The notes under the pieces were generated by a model. It searched no databases, was not told the origin of the DNA, and was given only the letters and a program-made list of their open reading frames with translations. Below, piece by piece: positions 4,638 to 11,789 of a DNA stretch of 14,312 nucleotides (positions are counted from its first letter, which is position 1; the number at the start of each line of letters is the position of its first letter). The DNA is from Anaerolineae bacterium (GTDB lineage Bacteria; Chloroflexota; Anaerolineae; Aggregatilineales; Phototrophicaceae), in the NCBI GenBank assembly GCA_028284565.1, contig JANQRM010000132.1, positions 1-14,312 on the forward strand. The letters run 5' to 3'. A program made the translations under genes and the position numbers.

Positions 4638-7559
4638 TCACTCCATCGCATCCCGAATTACCTGCGCTGGATGAAAAGCTTTGCGTCCTGTGCCATCATG
4701 GATTTGATGCCGACAACTCACCCCCGCCGCGACAATGAGTGTTTCGCGTTCGGTCTCACGCACGGCTGGCAACAAGCGACGTTCTGCCATTTGCATCGAG
4801 ATGTCAAAATGCTCGGCTTCATACCCGAAGGACCCCGCCATCCCACAACAACCCGAATCGACCTCATTTACCATGTAATTCGCAGGCATGGATAAGGTAC
4901 GATGACTCGGATTCGTCCCGACCAACGCTTTCTGATGACAATGCCCATGCAACAGCACATTCCGCGTTTCCTCTGTGAAGGTTACACCCTCTAATTCTCC
5001 ATCTTCTGCAAGTTTTGCCATGAATTCCTCAAAGCCCATCGTCTGTTGCGCGACGATTTTCGCATCGTCACTCTCAGGGAGCAGATACAGATATTCATCA
5101 CGGAACGACAGATAGCAACTCGGTTCGAGTCCCACAATCGGGTTGCCATTCCGAGCATGAGGCGCAAGTTTCGCCACCGTCTCCTGTGCAGACTTGCGCG
5201 CATCATCAACCAAGCCCTTGCTTATCATTGGACGACCACAGCAATAATGCCCCGGCAAGATGACCTCATAGCCCAATCTTTCTAACACTTCTGTCGCCGC
5301 AATCGCCACTTCGGGATGGTTATAGGTATTGAAGGTGTCATTGAACAATACGACTTGCTTGCCTGTTTTGGGAGATGGTCCCCGCTTCTTGAACCATGTC
5401 GTAAACGGCTCACGCGCAAATGCTGGCAAACGTCGCTTCGGACTAATTCGCATCACGGCTTCCATTGCCGATTTCACCAGCCCATTGCCCACGCCCCAAT
5501 TCGCCAACGATGCCAACCGTCCACTGTTCAGCCGATTGAGTCGCGCGATATTCGCAAAGAGTCGGGCGCGTAGGGGAGTCCCATTCGCTTGATGATACTG
5601 CCCCAAAAACTCAAATTTGATTTTGCCCATATCCACCGACGACGGGCATTCCGCTTTGCAGGCTTTGCACGAGATGCACAAGTCCATCACCTCATACATT
5701 CGCTTGCTCGTCAACGACCCTTCTGGCATCCGACCCGACATCGCCGCCCGCAAGGCATTCGCGCGCCCACGGGTGCTGTGTTCTTCCTCGCGCGTCACCA
5801 TAAAGCTCGGACACATCGTTCCCGTCGTCTTCTTGCGACAGATACCCGCGCCGTTACACATCTCCACCGCCCGATGAAAGCCTTGATCGTCACTGAAATC
5901 CAGCAGAGAGTTAATCGGTATCACGTTGTAGCTCTCACCATAACGCAAGTCCTCTTTCATCGACGGACCATCGACCACATTGCCCGGATTCAGCAAATTA
6001 TCGGGGTCGAAGATGCGCTTCACATCTTTATATAGCCCATACAACTCAGGTCCGAAGAAGCGTTCATTCGCCCAACTCCGCGCCTTGCCATCCCCATGCT
6101 CACTCGACAATGACCCGCCATAGCCCTTCAGCAAATCCACACTAAAGTCAATAATATCTGGCAACTTGGCAACCTCTTGTGCCTGCTTGCTATTAATCAA
6201 GGGGCGGATGTGTACACAACCCGCGCTGGCATGAGCATAATACGCGACCTTCGTGCCGATGCTATTGCAATAGCCCTCAATTTTCGTCACATACTCCGCC
6301 AGATGCTCCACCGGTACAGCCGCATCTTCAATAAAGGGAATCGGCTTATGATCACCCTTGATGCTCATCAACAAGCCCAAGCCCACCTTCCGCACCGTCC
6401 ACACATTCGCTTGATGCTCCGGCTCCAATGCAGGAACTAAGCCAACCGTCTTCACCCCTTGCTTTTTAAGATGTGTCCGCAGGTTGTCGATTTTGCTGAT
6501 GAGTTCTTTTTCACTCTCCCCATAGAACTCCGTAATCAACACACAATTCGGCTCACCTTCAATGAAGGTATCCAGCAAGCGCGCATACTCTGGCACATCC
6601 CGACACAGCGTCAGCCCCAGATTATCCAGCAACTCCACCGCAGAGGGGTCAACCTCAAGCATAATCGGCACAGCGGACAGGGCTTCTTTCAAATCTGCAA
6701 AATGGACAATCGCTAGAGCTTTATGCTTGGGTATCGGCACGAGATTCAGCTTAATTTCCGTGATAACGCCTAGTGTCCCCTCTGCTCCACAAATCAACTT
6801 CGCCAAATTAAATAATTCGGGTTGTGGCACACGGAAACTCACCCCACCCTCGATAAAGCGGTCTAGGTTATAGCCCCCACAGCGTCGCCAATGTCGCGGA
6901 GTCCCAGTGCGAATCGCCTTGATATTGTCTTGTGTCAAATGAGCAATCTTCTGATAAACTGCACCTTCTAAGCCAGCTTTCGCCTGATGTTGTCGCAATT
7001 CCTCATCCGATAAGCCCTTGAAATGCACGCGCGTCCCATCACTGAGGATGACCTTCGCTTCGAGTACATGGTCAGCTGTCATACCGTACATGATGGAATG
7101 ACTGCCCGTCGAATTATTTGAGACAATGCCCCCCATCGCCGCCCGATTGCTACTCGCCGGGTCTGGTCCAAACTGCAAGCCCATCGGTTGCAGATGCAGA
7201 TTCAACTCATCCAGCACAATGCCCGGCTGAACCCGTACCCAATGCTCCTCGACATTCACCTCCAAGACTTGGTCAAGATGGCGCGTAAAGTCCATCACCA
7301 AAGCTTCATTCACTGCTTGCCCCGCCAGACTGCTCCCACTTGTGCGTGGGAGGATGGGGATTTGATACTGCTTCGAGGCTTCCACAGCGACATGAACCTC
7401 CTGCTCAGTACGCGGTATCAGCACGCCATAAGGCATCACCTGATAGATACTTGCATCCGTGCTATAAAACATACGGCTATACGTATCCGTGCGGAGGTCA
7501 CCATCAACTCGCTTACGGAGGTCGTTCAAAAAGTCTTGGATGGCATTCGGTGTGGGCAT
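4638..7559 (-). CDS. FAD-linked, [4Fe-4S] 2-hydroxyacid dehydrogenase (GlcD-GlcF fusion type)
   Basis: This 973-residue fusion enzyme probably oxidises a D-2-hydroxyacid (lactate, glycolate or 2-hydroxyglutarate) and passes electrons from FAD through iron-sulphur clusters to an acceptor. Residues about 40-180 form the PCMH-type FAD domain, with PRTSGSSLAGQ (71-81) and GPDPASSNRAAMGG (131-144). Residues about 275-530 form the FAD-oxidase C-terminal domain, with HASAGCVHIRP (443-453) and SSEHGDGKARSW (485-496). The ferredoxin-like part has C568-x5-C574-x8-C583-P and C628-x2-C631-x2-C634-x3-C638-P, enough for two [4Fe-4S] clusters. The C-terminal third has two CCG motifs (773-775 and 904-906), as in GlcF, GlpC and heterodisulphide reductase subunits. 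Layout and length match the YdiJ-like family. No signal or membrane segment is seen. AAGGAAG (7566-7572) supports the ATG. The exact substrate cannot be told from sequence. Confidence 0.93.
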   Translation of the reverse strand: MPTPNAIQDFLNDLRKRVDGDLRTDTYSRMFYSTDASIYQVMPYGVLIPRTEQEVHVAVEASKQYQIPILPRTSGSSLAGQAVNEALVMDFTRHLDQVLEVNVEEHWVRVQPGIVLDELNLHLQPMGLQFGPDPASSNRAAMGGIVSNNSTGSHSIMYGMTADHVLEAKVILSDGTRVHFKGLSDEELRQHQAKAGLEGAVYQKIAHLTQDNIKAIRTGTPRHWRRCGGYNLDRFIEGGVSFRVPQPELFNLAKLICGAEGTLGVITEIKLNLVPIPKHKALAIVHFADLKEALSAVPIMLEVDPSAVELLDNLGLTLCRDVPEYARLLDTFIEGEPNCVLITEFYGESEKELISKIDNLRTHLKKQGVKTVGLVPALEPEHQANVWTVRKVGLGLLMSIKGDHKPIPFIEDAAVPVEHLAEYVTKIEGYCNSIGTKVAYYAHASAGCVHIRPLINSKQAQEVAKLPDIIDFSVDLLKGYGGSLSSEHGDGKARSWANERFFGPELYGLYKDVKRIFDPDNLLNPGNVVDGPSMKEDLRYGESYNVIPINSLLDFSDDQGFHRAVEMCNGAGICRKKTTGTMCPSFMVTREEEHSTRGRANALRAAMSGRMPEGSLTSKRMYEVMDLCISCKACKAECPSSVDMGKIKFEFLGQYHQANGTPLRARLFANIARLNRLNSGRLASLANWGVGNGLVKSAMEAVMRISPKRRLPAFAREPFTTWFKKRGPSPKTGKQVVLFNDTFNTYNHPEVAIAATEVLERLGYEVILPGHYCCGRPMISKGLVDDARKSAQETVAKLAPHARNGNPIVGLEPSCYLSFRDEYLYLLPESDDAKIVAQQTMGFEEFMAKLAEDGELEGVTFTEETRNVLLHGHCHQKALVGTNPSHRTLSMPANYMVNEVDSGCCGMAGSFGYEAEHFDISMQMAERRLLPAVRETERETLIVAAGVSCRHQIHDGTGRKAFHPAQVIRDAME

Positions 7560-7588
7560 AGTTGTCTTCCTTGCGTGAGTCTCCGCCT

Positions 7589-7616
7589 AGTCTACATCGC
7601 AAGGAAAGATTTTCAA
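7589..7616 (-). promoter_or_regulatory. Probable promoter of the dehydrogenase gene
   Basis: On the - strand TTGAAA (7611-7616) is followed after 16 bases by TAGACT (7589-7594), about 30 bases before the start codon. The -35 matches five and the -10 four of six consensus positions. Confidence 0.45.
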
Positions 7617-7701
7617 AAATTATCACTCGATTGAACGATTCCTCACCAAAACCAATCTAATATGCATGCGCTGACGTTACATAGATAAATATCATTCTTG
7701 A

Positions 7702-7765
7702 AAGCCAGTCTCACTCCCCTTTTTGTGCAACAGCCTGTCTAATACGATGGGCTGTTGTCTTTCTT
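7702..7765 (+). terminator. Orphan terminator element, upstream copy of a 56-bp repeat
   Basis: CAACAGCC (7728-7735) and GGCTGTTG (7750-7757) form a perfect 8-bp stem with a 14-nt loop, followed by TCTTTCTT. The first 56 bases from 7702 match 9353-9408 at 48 positions without gaps, including an unbroken 23-base match at the left end. The downstream copy is the terminator of the DUF7282-like gene, but here no + strand gene ends in front of it, because the dehydrogenase upstream runs the other way. It is either the stump of a lost gene copy or the end of a small RNA starting between about 7600 and 7700. TTCTTGAAAGC occurs at both its edges (7695-7705, 7761-7771). Confidence 0.7.
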
Positions 7766-7858
7766 GAAAGCTACTTGATTCTCATAGCGAAGATTAACGG
7801 CGGATAAGAAAATTCTCAAATTCAATCCAATCCTGATGTCACAACGATTCATTGATGA

Positions 7859-7884
7859 AGAGCTAAGGTACTAATTGTAGCTCT
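7859..7884. promoter_or_regulatory. 7-bp inverted repeat upstream of the DUF7282-like gene
   Basis: AGAGCTA (7859-7865) and TAGCTCT (7878-7884) are perfect inverted arms 12 bases apart, ending 33 bases before the start codon. Depending on where transcription starts, this is an operator-like dyad or a leader hairpin. A TTGATG at 7852-7857 could be a -35 box; no convincing -10 was found. Confidence 0.35.
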
Positions 7885-7901
7885 AATAAACAATCTATAT
7901 G

Positions 7902-7910
7902 AAAGGAGAT
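7902..7910 (+). promoter_or_regulatory. Ribosome binding site of the DUF7282-like gene
   Basis: AAAGGAGAT ends seven bases before the ATG at 7918 and fixes that start. It is a near-perfect Shine-Dalgarno, suggesting strong translation of an abundant secreted product. Confidence 0.7.
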
Positions 7911-7917
7911 TCAACTT

Positions 7918-9351
7918 ATGAATCGCAAGTTTTTCACTTTTTTAACACTAGCAGTCTTCGTCATCTTAGCGTTTTCGGTTAGCGCACAGGACATGATGGA
8001 ACCGGCAGTCGATGTCAGTGATCAAGTATCACTCAACGGGATTGTCACGATTGATCATATTCATACCAACGGACCCGCATTTATCGTGATTCACGCAGAT
8101 AATGGAGAAGGTTCTTTTGGCGCAGTGATAGGACATCGCCAACTGAGTTTAGGCTCAAACTTTAATGTGGATGTACATATTGATGCATCCATGGCAACAA
8201 GTACACTCTACGCCATGCTCCACTCTGATGACAACGAAGTCGGTGTTTATGAATTTGGAAGCGTTGAAGGTGCAGATCGCCCCATCGCTGTTGATGGTGA
8301 AGTGGTATCCCCGCCATTCAATGTGCAATTACTCCATGCACACGATGATTTCCTTGTCGATAATAGCCTGACGATTGCGGATGTCGTTGTGCAAGAAGAT
8401 GGTTTTGTTGTTGTTCATGCAGGTGATGCCGAATCCTTTGGTGCAGTACTTGGTGTAGCCCCCGTCAGTGCTGGCTACAATGGCATGATTTCGGTGGAAC
8501 TTGAAGGTGACATCACGGATGTTTTGTGGCCCATGCTTCACTTCGATACAGGTGAAATTGGAGAATACGAATTTGGTGCTGTTGAAGGTGCTGATGGTCC
8601 TATCGTGATTGATGGTGTCGTTGCAACCAGCCCTGTTTGGACGGTTCCCCATATCCGTGTCAATGACCAAGCAGTTATCCATGGTGATGGCATGATGATG
8701 GACGATATGATGGCTCCCACGCTACATGCAACGAGCGTTCTCTCCGATGGTCCCGGCTTCCTCGTTGTTCATCAAGCAGTGACTGGCGACGATGGTAGTT
8801 TGACCTTTGGTCCTGTCATTGGTGTGACAGCTGTTGAAGATGGTTATACACATGCAGTTGACGTAGAACTGGACACGGACGGCTTAACACCTGTTTTGTA
8901 TCCGATGCTTCATGTTGACACCAACACCATTGGTGAATATGAATTTGGTACTGTCGAAGGTGCTGATGGTCCCGCCACCGCGATGGGACAAGTTGTCACC
9001 TTTCCTATTAACGCCGCACCATCTATTGAATACAGCGGTTCACTTGATGGCACAACCTTAACCATCAACGAAGCAGTCATTGATGGTTCTGGCTTCCTAG
9101 TTATCCATGCTGATGGTGGCGAAGGTCCCGGTGCTGTGCTGGGCGTTGCACCTATTGTTCCCGGCTTAAACCGTAATATCGTGGTTGAACTTGATGGTGA
9201 CAACATGACGGAACGTCTCTTCCCCATGTTGCACTACGATACAGGTGAAGCAGGTGTCTATGAATTTGGTACAGTCGAAGGAGCTGATGCACCTGTCTTC
9301 GTGAATGGCAATGTGGTCACGGCTCCGATGTTCCCCGATGTGATGGAATAG
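7918..9351 (+). CDS. Secreted protein of four DUF7282-like tandem domains
   Basis: This 477-residue protein has a typical signal peptide (about 1-23: basic NRK, a hydrophobic core, then VSA before QD), so it is exported. The rest is four copies of one domain of about 100 residues, at roughly 33-134, 138-239, 266-362 and 368-470. Each contains a GFxVxHA-type strand, GAVxGV or similar, PMLHxDTxExGxYEFGxVEGAD, and a closing hydrophobic segment. YEFG-x-VEGAD occurs at 111, 217, 341 and 448. This pattern fits the DUF7282 family of archaeal and bacterial surface proteins, as I recall it; no biochemical role is established. The repeats also resemble each other at DNA level, so domain duplication is fairly recent. 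Met/Asp-rich DMM-x-P linkers precede domains 1 and 3. It forms a single-gene unit with its own terminator, upstream of a two-component system. Confidence 0.8.
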   Translation: MNRKFFTFLTLAVFVILAFSVSAQDMMEPAVDVSDQVSLNGIVTIDHIHTNGPAFIVIHADNGEGSFGAVIGHRQLSLGSNFNVDVHIDASMATSTLYAMLHSDDNEVGVYEFGSVEGADRPIAVDGEVVSPPFNVQLLHAHDDFLVDNSLTIADVVVQEDGFVVVHAGDAESFGAVLGVAPVSAGYNGMISVELEGDITDVLWPMLHFDTGEIGEYEFGAVEGADGPIVIDGVVATSPVWTVPHIRVNDQAVIHGDGMMMDDMMAPTLHATSVLSDGPGFLVVHQAVTGDDGSLTFGPVIGVTAVEDGYTHAVDVELDTDGLTPVLYPMLHVDTNTIGEYEFGTVEGADGPATAMGQVVTFPINAAPSIEYSGSLDGTTLTINEAVIDGSGFLVIHADGGEGPGAVLGVAPIVPGLNRNIVVELDGDNMTERLFPMLHYDTGEAGVYEFGTVEGADAPVFVNGNVVTAPMFPDVME

Positions 9352-9352
9352 C

Positions 9353-9414
9353 AAGCCAGTCTCACTCCCCTTTTTCGATAACAGCCTGTCCAAAGTGATG
9401 GGCTGTTGCTTTTT
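9353..9414 (+). terminator. Terminator of the DUF7282-like gene, downstream copy of the 56-bp repeat
   Basis: AACAGCC (9380-9386) pairs with GGCTGTT (9401-9407), followed by GCTTTTT. The block starts one base after the stop codon and is the second copy of the sequence at 7702-7757. Differences cluster just before the stem and in its loop, while both stem arms are conserved, as expected of a functional hairpin. Confidence 0.82.
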
Positions 9415-9444
9415 ACCCAAAATTTTCACAAACTTTACAATCCC

Positions 9445-9475
9445 TTGTCGTTTCTTCACCGAATCTCCATATAAT
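9445..9475 (+). promoter_or_regulatory. Promoter of the two-component operon
   Basis: A perfect TATAAT (9470-9475) has TTGTCG (9445-9450) 19 bases upstream, a slightly long spacer. Just before it, TTCACA (9425-9430) and TTTACA (9434-9439) are spaced 9 bp start to start, possibly a response-regulator site for autoregulation. It lies about 36 bases upstream of the start codon. Confidence 0.55.
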
Positions 9476-9511
9476 AGAGATAGACTTGCAGATTCAGATA
9501 AGGGACTTTGC

Positions 9512-10195
9512 ATGACGGATACGATATTGGTGGTGGATGATGAACAACGGATTATCGACCTTGCCAAGATGTATATTGAACAAGATGGCTACCATGTAAC
9601 CAGCGCGACAGATGGTGTGAATGCACTCCATATGATTTTGAATGACACCCCAAGCCTCGTGGTTCTTGATTTGATGTTGCCGGGCATGGATGGTTTGGAA
9701 GTGTGTCGGCGGGTGCGCGCCCAAAACGATGTCCCGATTATCATGCTGACAGCCAAAGATGAAGACATCGACAAAATCGTGGGTTTAGAATTGGGTGCAG
9801 ACGATTATCTGACGAAGCCCTTTAACCCTCGCGAATTGGTTGCCCGCATCAAAGCCATTCTGCGTCGTTCAGATAAAACCAATTCATCTGGTGAAGCTCC
9901 GAAAGTCCTCACACTTGGCAATTTGAATATCGACCCGCAACGGCGTGTGGTTACAGTCAGCGAGAACAAGGTCGATTTACGGATGAAAGAATTTGACCTT
10001 CTGTATACGCTGGCGGAAAATCAAGGCGTGGTCTTTAGTCGGGAACGCCTACTTGATGTGGTCTGGGGCTATGATTTTGCGGGCGAGACGCGCACGGTGG
10101 ATGTGCATGTCGCTCATCTGCGACACAAACTTGACGGCATGAGTCCATCCATTGAAACCGTCTGGGGCGTGGGGTATAAATTGGAAATGGCTTAG
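9512..10195 (+). CDS. OmpR/PhoB-family response regulator
   Basis: This 227-residue DNA-binding response regulator is phosphorylated by the adjacent kinase and would then bind promoter repeats. The receiver domain (about 3-118) has the acidic pair D9/D10, phospho-acceptor D53 in VVLDLMLPGMDG, T80 and K102 in LTKPF, so all catalytic residues are present. The winged-helix DNA-binding domain (about 131-225) has LRMKEFDLLYTLAENQG (156-172), RERLLDVVWGYDF (177-189) and TRTVDVHVAHLRHKL (193-207). The frame is open upstream to 9395, but that extension crosses the previous terminator and this gene's own promoter. The ATG at 9512 has AAGGGA seven bases upstream and gives the normal family length. The input signal and targets are unknown. 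It forms an operon with the histidine kinase 65 nt downstream. Confidence 0.95.
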   Translation: MTDTILVVDDEQRIIDLAKMYIEQDGYHVTSATDGVNALHMILNDTPSLVVLDLMLPGMDGLEVCRRVRAQNDVPIIMLTAKDEDIDKIVGLELGADDYLTKPFNPRELVARIKAILRRSDKTNSSGEAPKVLTLGNLNIDPQRRVVTVSENKVDLRMKEFDLLYTLAENQGVVFSRERLLDVVWGYDFAGETRTVDVHVAHLRHKLDGMSPSIETVWGVGYKLEMA

Positions 10196-10215
10196 CGCGA
10201 TGAAATTTGACATCC

Positions 10216-10243
10216 GTAGGGGCGGTTCGCGAACCGCCCCTAC
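10216..10243. repeat. 28-bp perfect palindrome (REP-like) between regulator and kinase genes
   Basis: The 14-base arm GTAGGGGCGGTTCG is followed directly by its exact reverse complement. As RNA it would form a very stable GC-rich hairpin. It occupies the 65-nt gap between the two cistrons and so could lower or protect expression of one of them. Similar GTAGGGGCG-type palindromes are, to my recollection, dispersed in Chloroflexota and cyanobacterial genomes; this is the only copy I see here. It lacks a T-tract, so it is not a standard terminator. Confidence 0.85.
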
Positions 10244-10260
10244 ATAGCACGATTACACAA

Positions 10261-11787
10261 ATGTATCAACAGTTCACCATGACCCTACGGATTCGATTAC
10301 TCCTCTCCTATCTCATCTTACTGGCGATTGCGCTTAGCGTGATTTCGGGGACCGTCTTGTTCTTCATTGCGTCTCGTCCAGCACCAACCCGCCCGACTTA
10401 TGAAAAATTAGCCACCCTCGCGCGCGGACTGAATTTCCGTGACTTAGTGCGAGATTTAGAATCAGACCGAAGCCGACCCATAGTAACCGTCAGCATCCTC
10501 GAACTCATTGATAATTTCTCGGAGTCGCGGAATGTGCGTGTCCTCTTAGTACAAGTCGTCACCGACCAAGACCCTGTAATTGCCTATGACAGCCTGCGCC
10601 ATTTTGAAGAAGGCAACATCATAAACTTGCAACAGGATACTGAGTATACCAATCGCGCACTGCAAGGATTGTTGCCATCCAATGTTGAGCAATTCTATGG
10701 TAGTTTCCAAGACCCAGAGACCGATTCTACTTGGTTGGTGGGTGGATTCGTCCAGCAGAATCGGGTTGGCTTCGGGCGCAGTCGCCCCGTGATTTGGTTA
10801 CTCGCCGAGGAACAAACCCGCATCTCACTCCAAGATGCCCTCAGTGACTTCAGCAGTGCGGTCCTGCCTCCACTCATTCAAGCGGCTGGCATTGGCTTAT
10901 TGGTGGCGATTGGCTTGGCAGTGCTTTTGTCCCGCACGATTGCCAAACCTCTCCAAGCGGTTGCGTCCGCCGCCGAATCCTTGTCACAAGGCGATTTACG
11001 CCAGCGTGTACCAGTAGCAGGTCCACCAGAAGTCAAAGCCGTTGGCGAAGCCTTCAATCAACTAACCGCCGAAGTGCTTGGAACGCAACAAGCCCAACGG
11101 GATTTTCTCGCCAATGTCTCCCATGACCTAAAAACACCCCTCACGTCGATACAAGGCTATTCACAAGCGATTATGGATGGCGCGGCGAAAGACCCCAAAG
11201 ATGCCGCCCAAATCATCTATGAAGAAGCTGGACGACTCAACCGCATGGTGGTTGAACTCACCGATTTAGTACGGATGCAAGCTGGACGACTCTCGATGAA
11301 GAGCGCGCCAATTGATATGGGTGAATTAACAGCAGGTGTCGTCCAACGCCTGTCGGTGGTTGCCAAACGCAAGGGAATCCAAATTGAATCCGAGACCTCG
11401 CCCATGCCCCATATCGCAGGGGATGGTGACCGCCTCGCGCAAGTCTTGACGAATCTCATCAGCAATGCCATCAAATACACACCCGAAGGTGGCAAAGTCT
11501 TTGTTCTCACTCTTGTCACCGGAGGTGGGGTCGAAATTGTCGTGCAAGACACTGGCATTGGCATAGCGAAGAAAGACATCAGCCGTGTCTTTGAACGCTT
11601 CTATCAGGTGGATAAGGCGCGTGGTCCCAAACGTGGTACAGGCTTAGGCTTGGCAATTACCCAAGAGATTATTCAAGCGCATGGTGGCGAAATCAGTGTC
11701 CATAGCGACGGCAGAAACAAAGGCACAACCTTCCGCATGTGGTTGCCCTCGCCTCAACTCAGTACCATCGTCAGCATCCGCGAGTAG
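10261..11787 (+). CDS. Sensor histidine kinase (HAMP, HisKA, HATPase)
   Basis: This membrane sensor kinase, 508 residues from this start, is the partner of the preceding response regulator. A first membrane segment (about 11-37) is followed by an extracytoplasmic sensor region (about 38-203) that I do not recognise, then a second membrane segment (about 204-226). A HAMP linker (about 224-278) leads to HisKA with the phospho-accepting H288 in SHDLKTPLTS, then the ATPase domain with an N-box (NLISNAIKYTPEGG, 398-411), DTGIGI (430-435) and GTGLGL (459-464). All catalytic motifs are intact. The frame continues upstream to a TTG at 10207, but that would translate the palindrome (VGAVREPPL), so I reject it. 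ATG at 10261 or 10279 is likely; neither has a good Shine-Dalgarno, so translational coupling is possible. Its stop lies 2 nt from the convergent gene. Confidence 0.93.
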   Translation: MYQQFTMTLRIRLLLSYLILLAIALSVISGTVLFFIASRPAPTRPTYEKLATLARGLNFRDLVRDLESDRSRPIVTVSILELIDNFSESRNVRVLLVQVVTDQDPVIAYDSLRHFEEGNIINLQQDTEYTNRALQGLLPSNVEQFYGSFQDPETDSTWLVGGFVQQNRVGFGRSRPVIWLLAEEQTRISLQDALSDFSSAVLPPLIQAAGIGLLVAIGLAVLLSRTIAKPLQAVASAAESLSQGDLRQRVPVAGPPEVKAVGEAFNQLTAEVLGTQQAQRDFLANVSHDLKTPLTSIQGYSQAIMDGAAKDPKDAAQIIYEEAGRLNRMVVELTDLVRMQAGRLSMKSAPIDMGELTAGVVQRLSVVAKRKGIQIESETSPMPHIAGDGDRLAQVLTNLISNAIKYTPEGGKVFVLTLVTGGGVEIVVQDTGIGIAKKDISRVFERFYQVDKARGPKRGTGLGLAITQEIIQAHGGEISVHSDGRNKGTTFRMWLPSPQLSTIVSIRE

Positions 11788-11789
11788 CG

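Noticed and set aside
5589..6035. 148-codon + strand open frame inside the dehydrogenase
   Set aside because: It is antisense to conserved Fe-S and FAD domain sequence, with no ribosome binding site or domain signature.
9395..9511. N-terminal extension of the response regulator
   Set aside because: It crosses the previous gene's terminator and this gene's own TATAAT box, and the receiver domain starts at the ATG at 9512.
10207..10260. Upstream extension of the histidine kinase from a TTG start
   Set aside because: It translates the perfect palindrome, has no ribosome binding site, and adds nothing to the membrane-anchor start.
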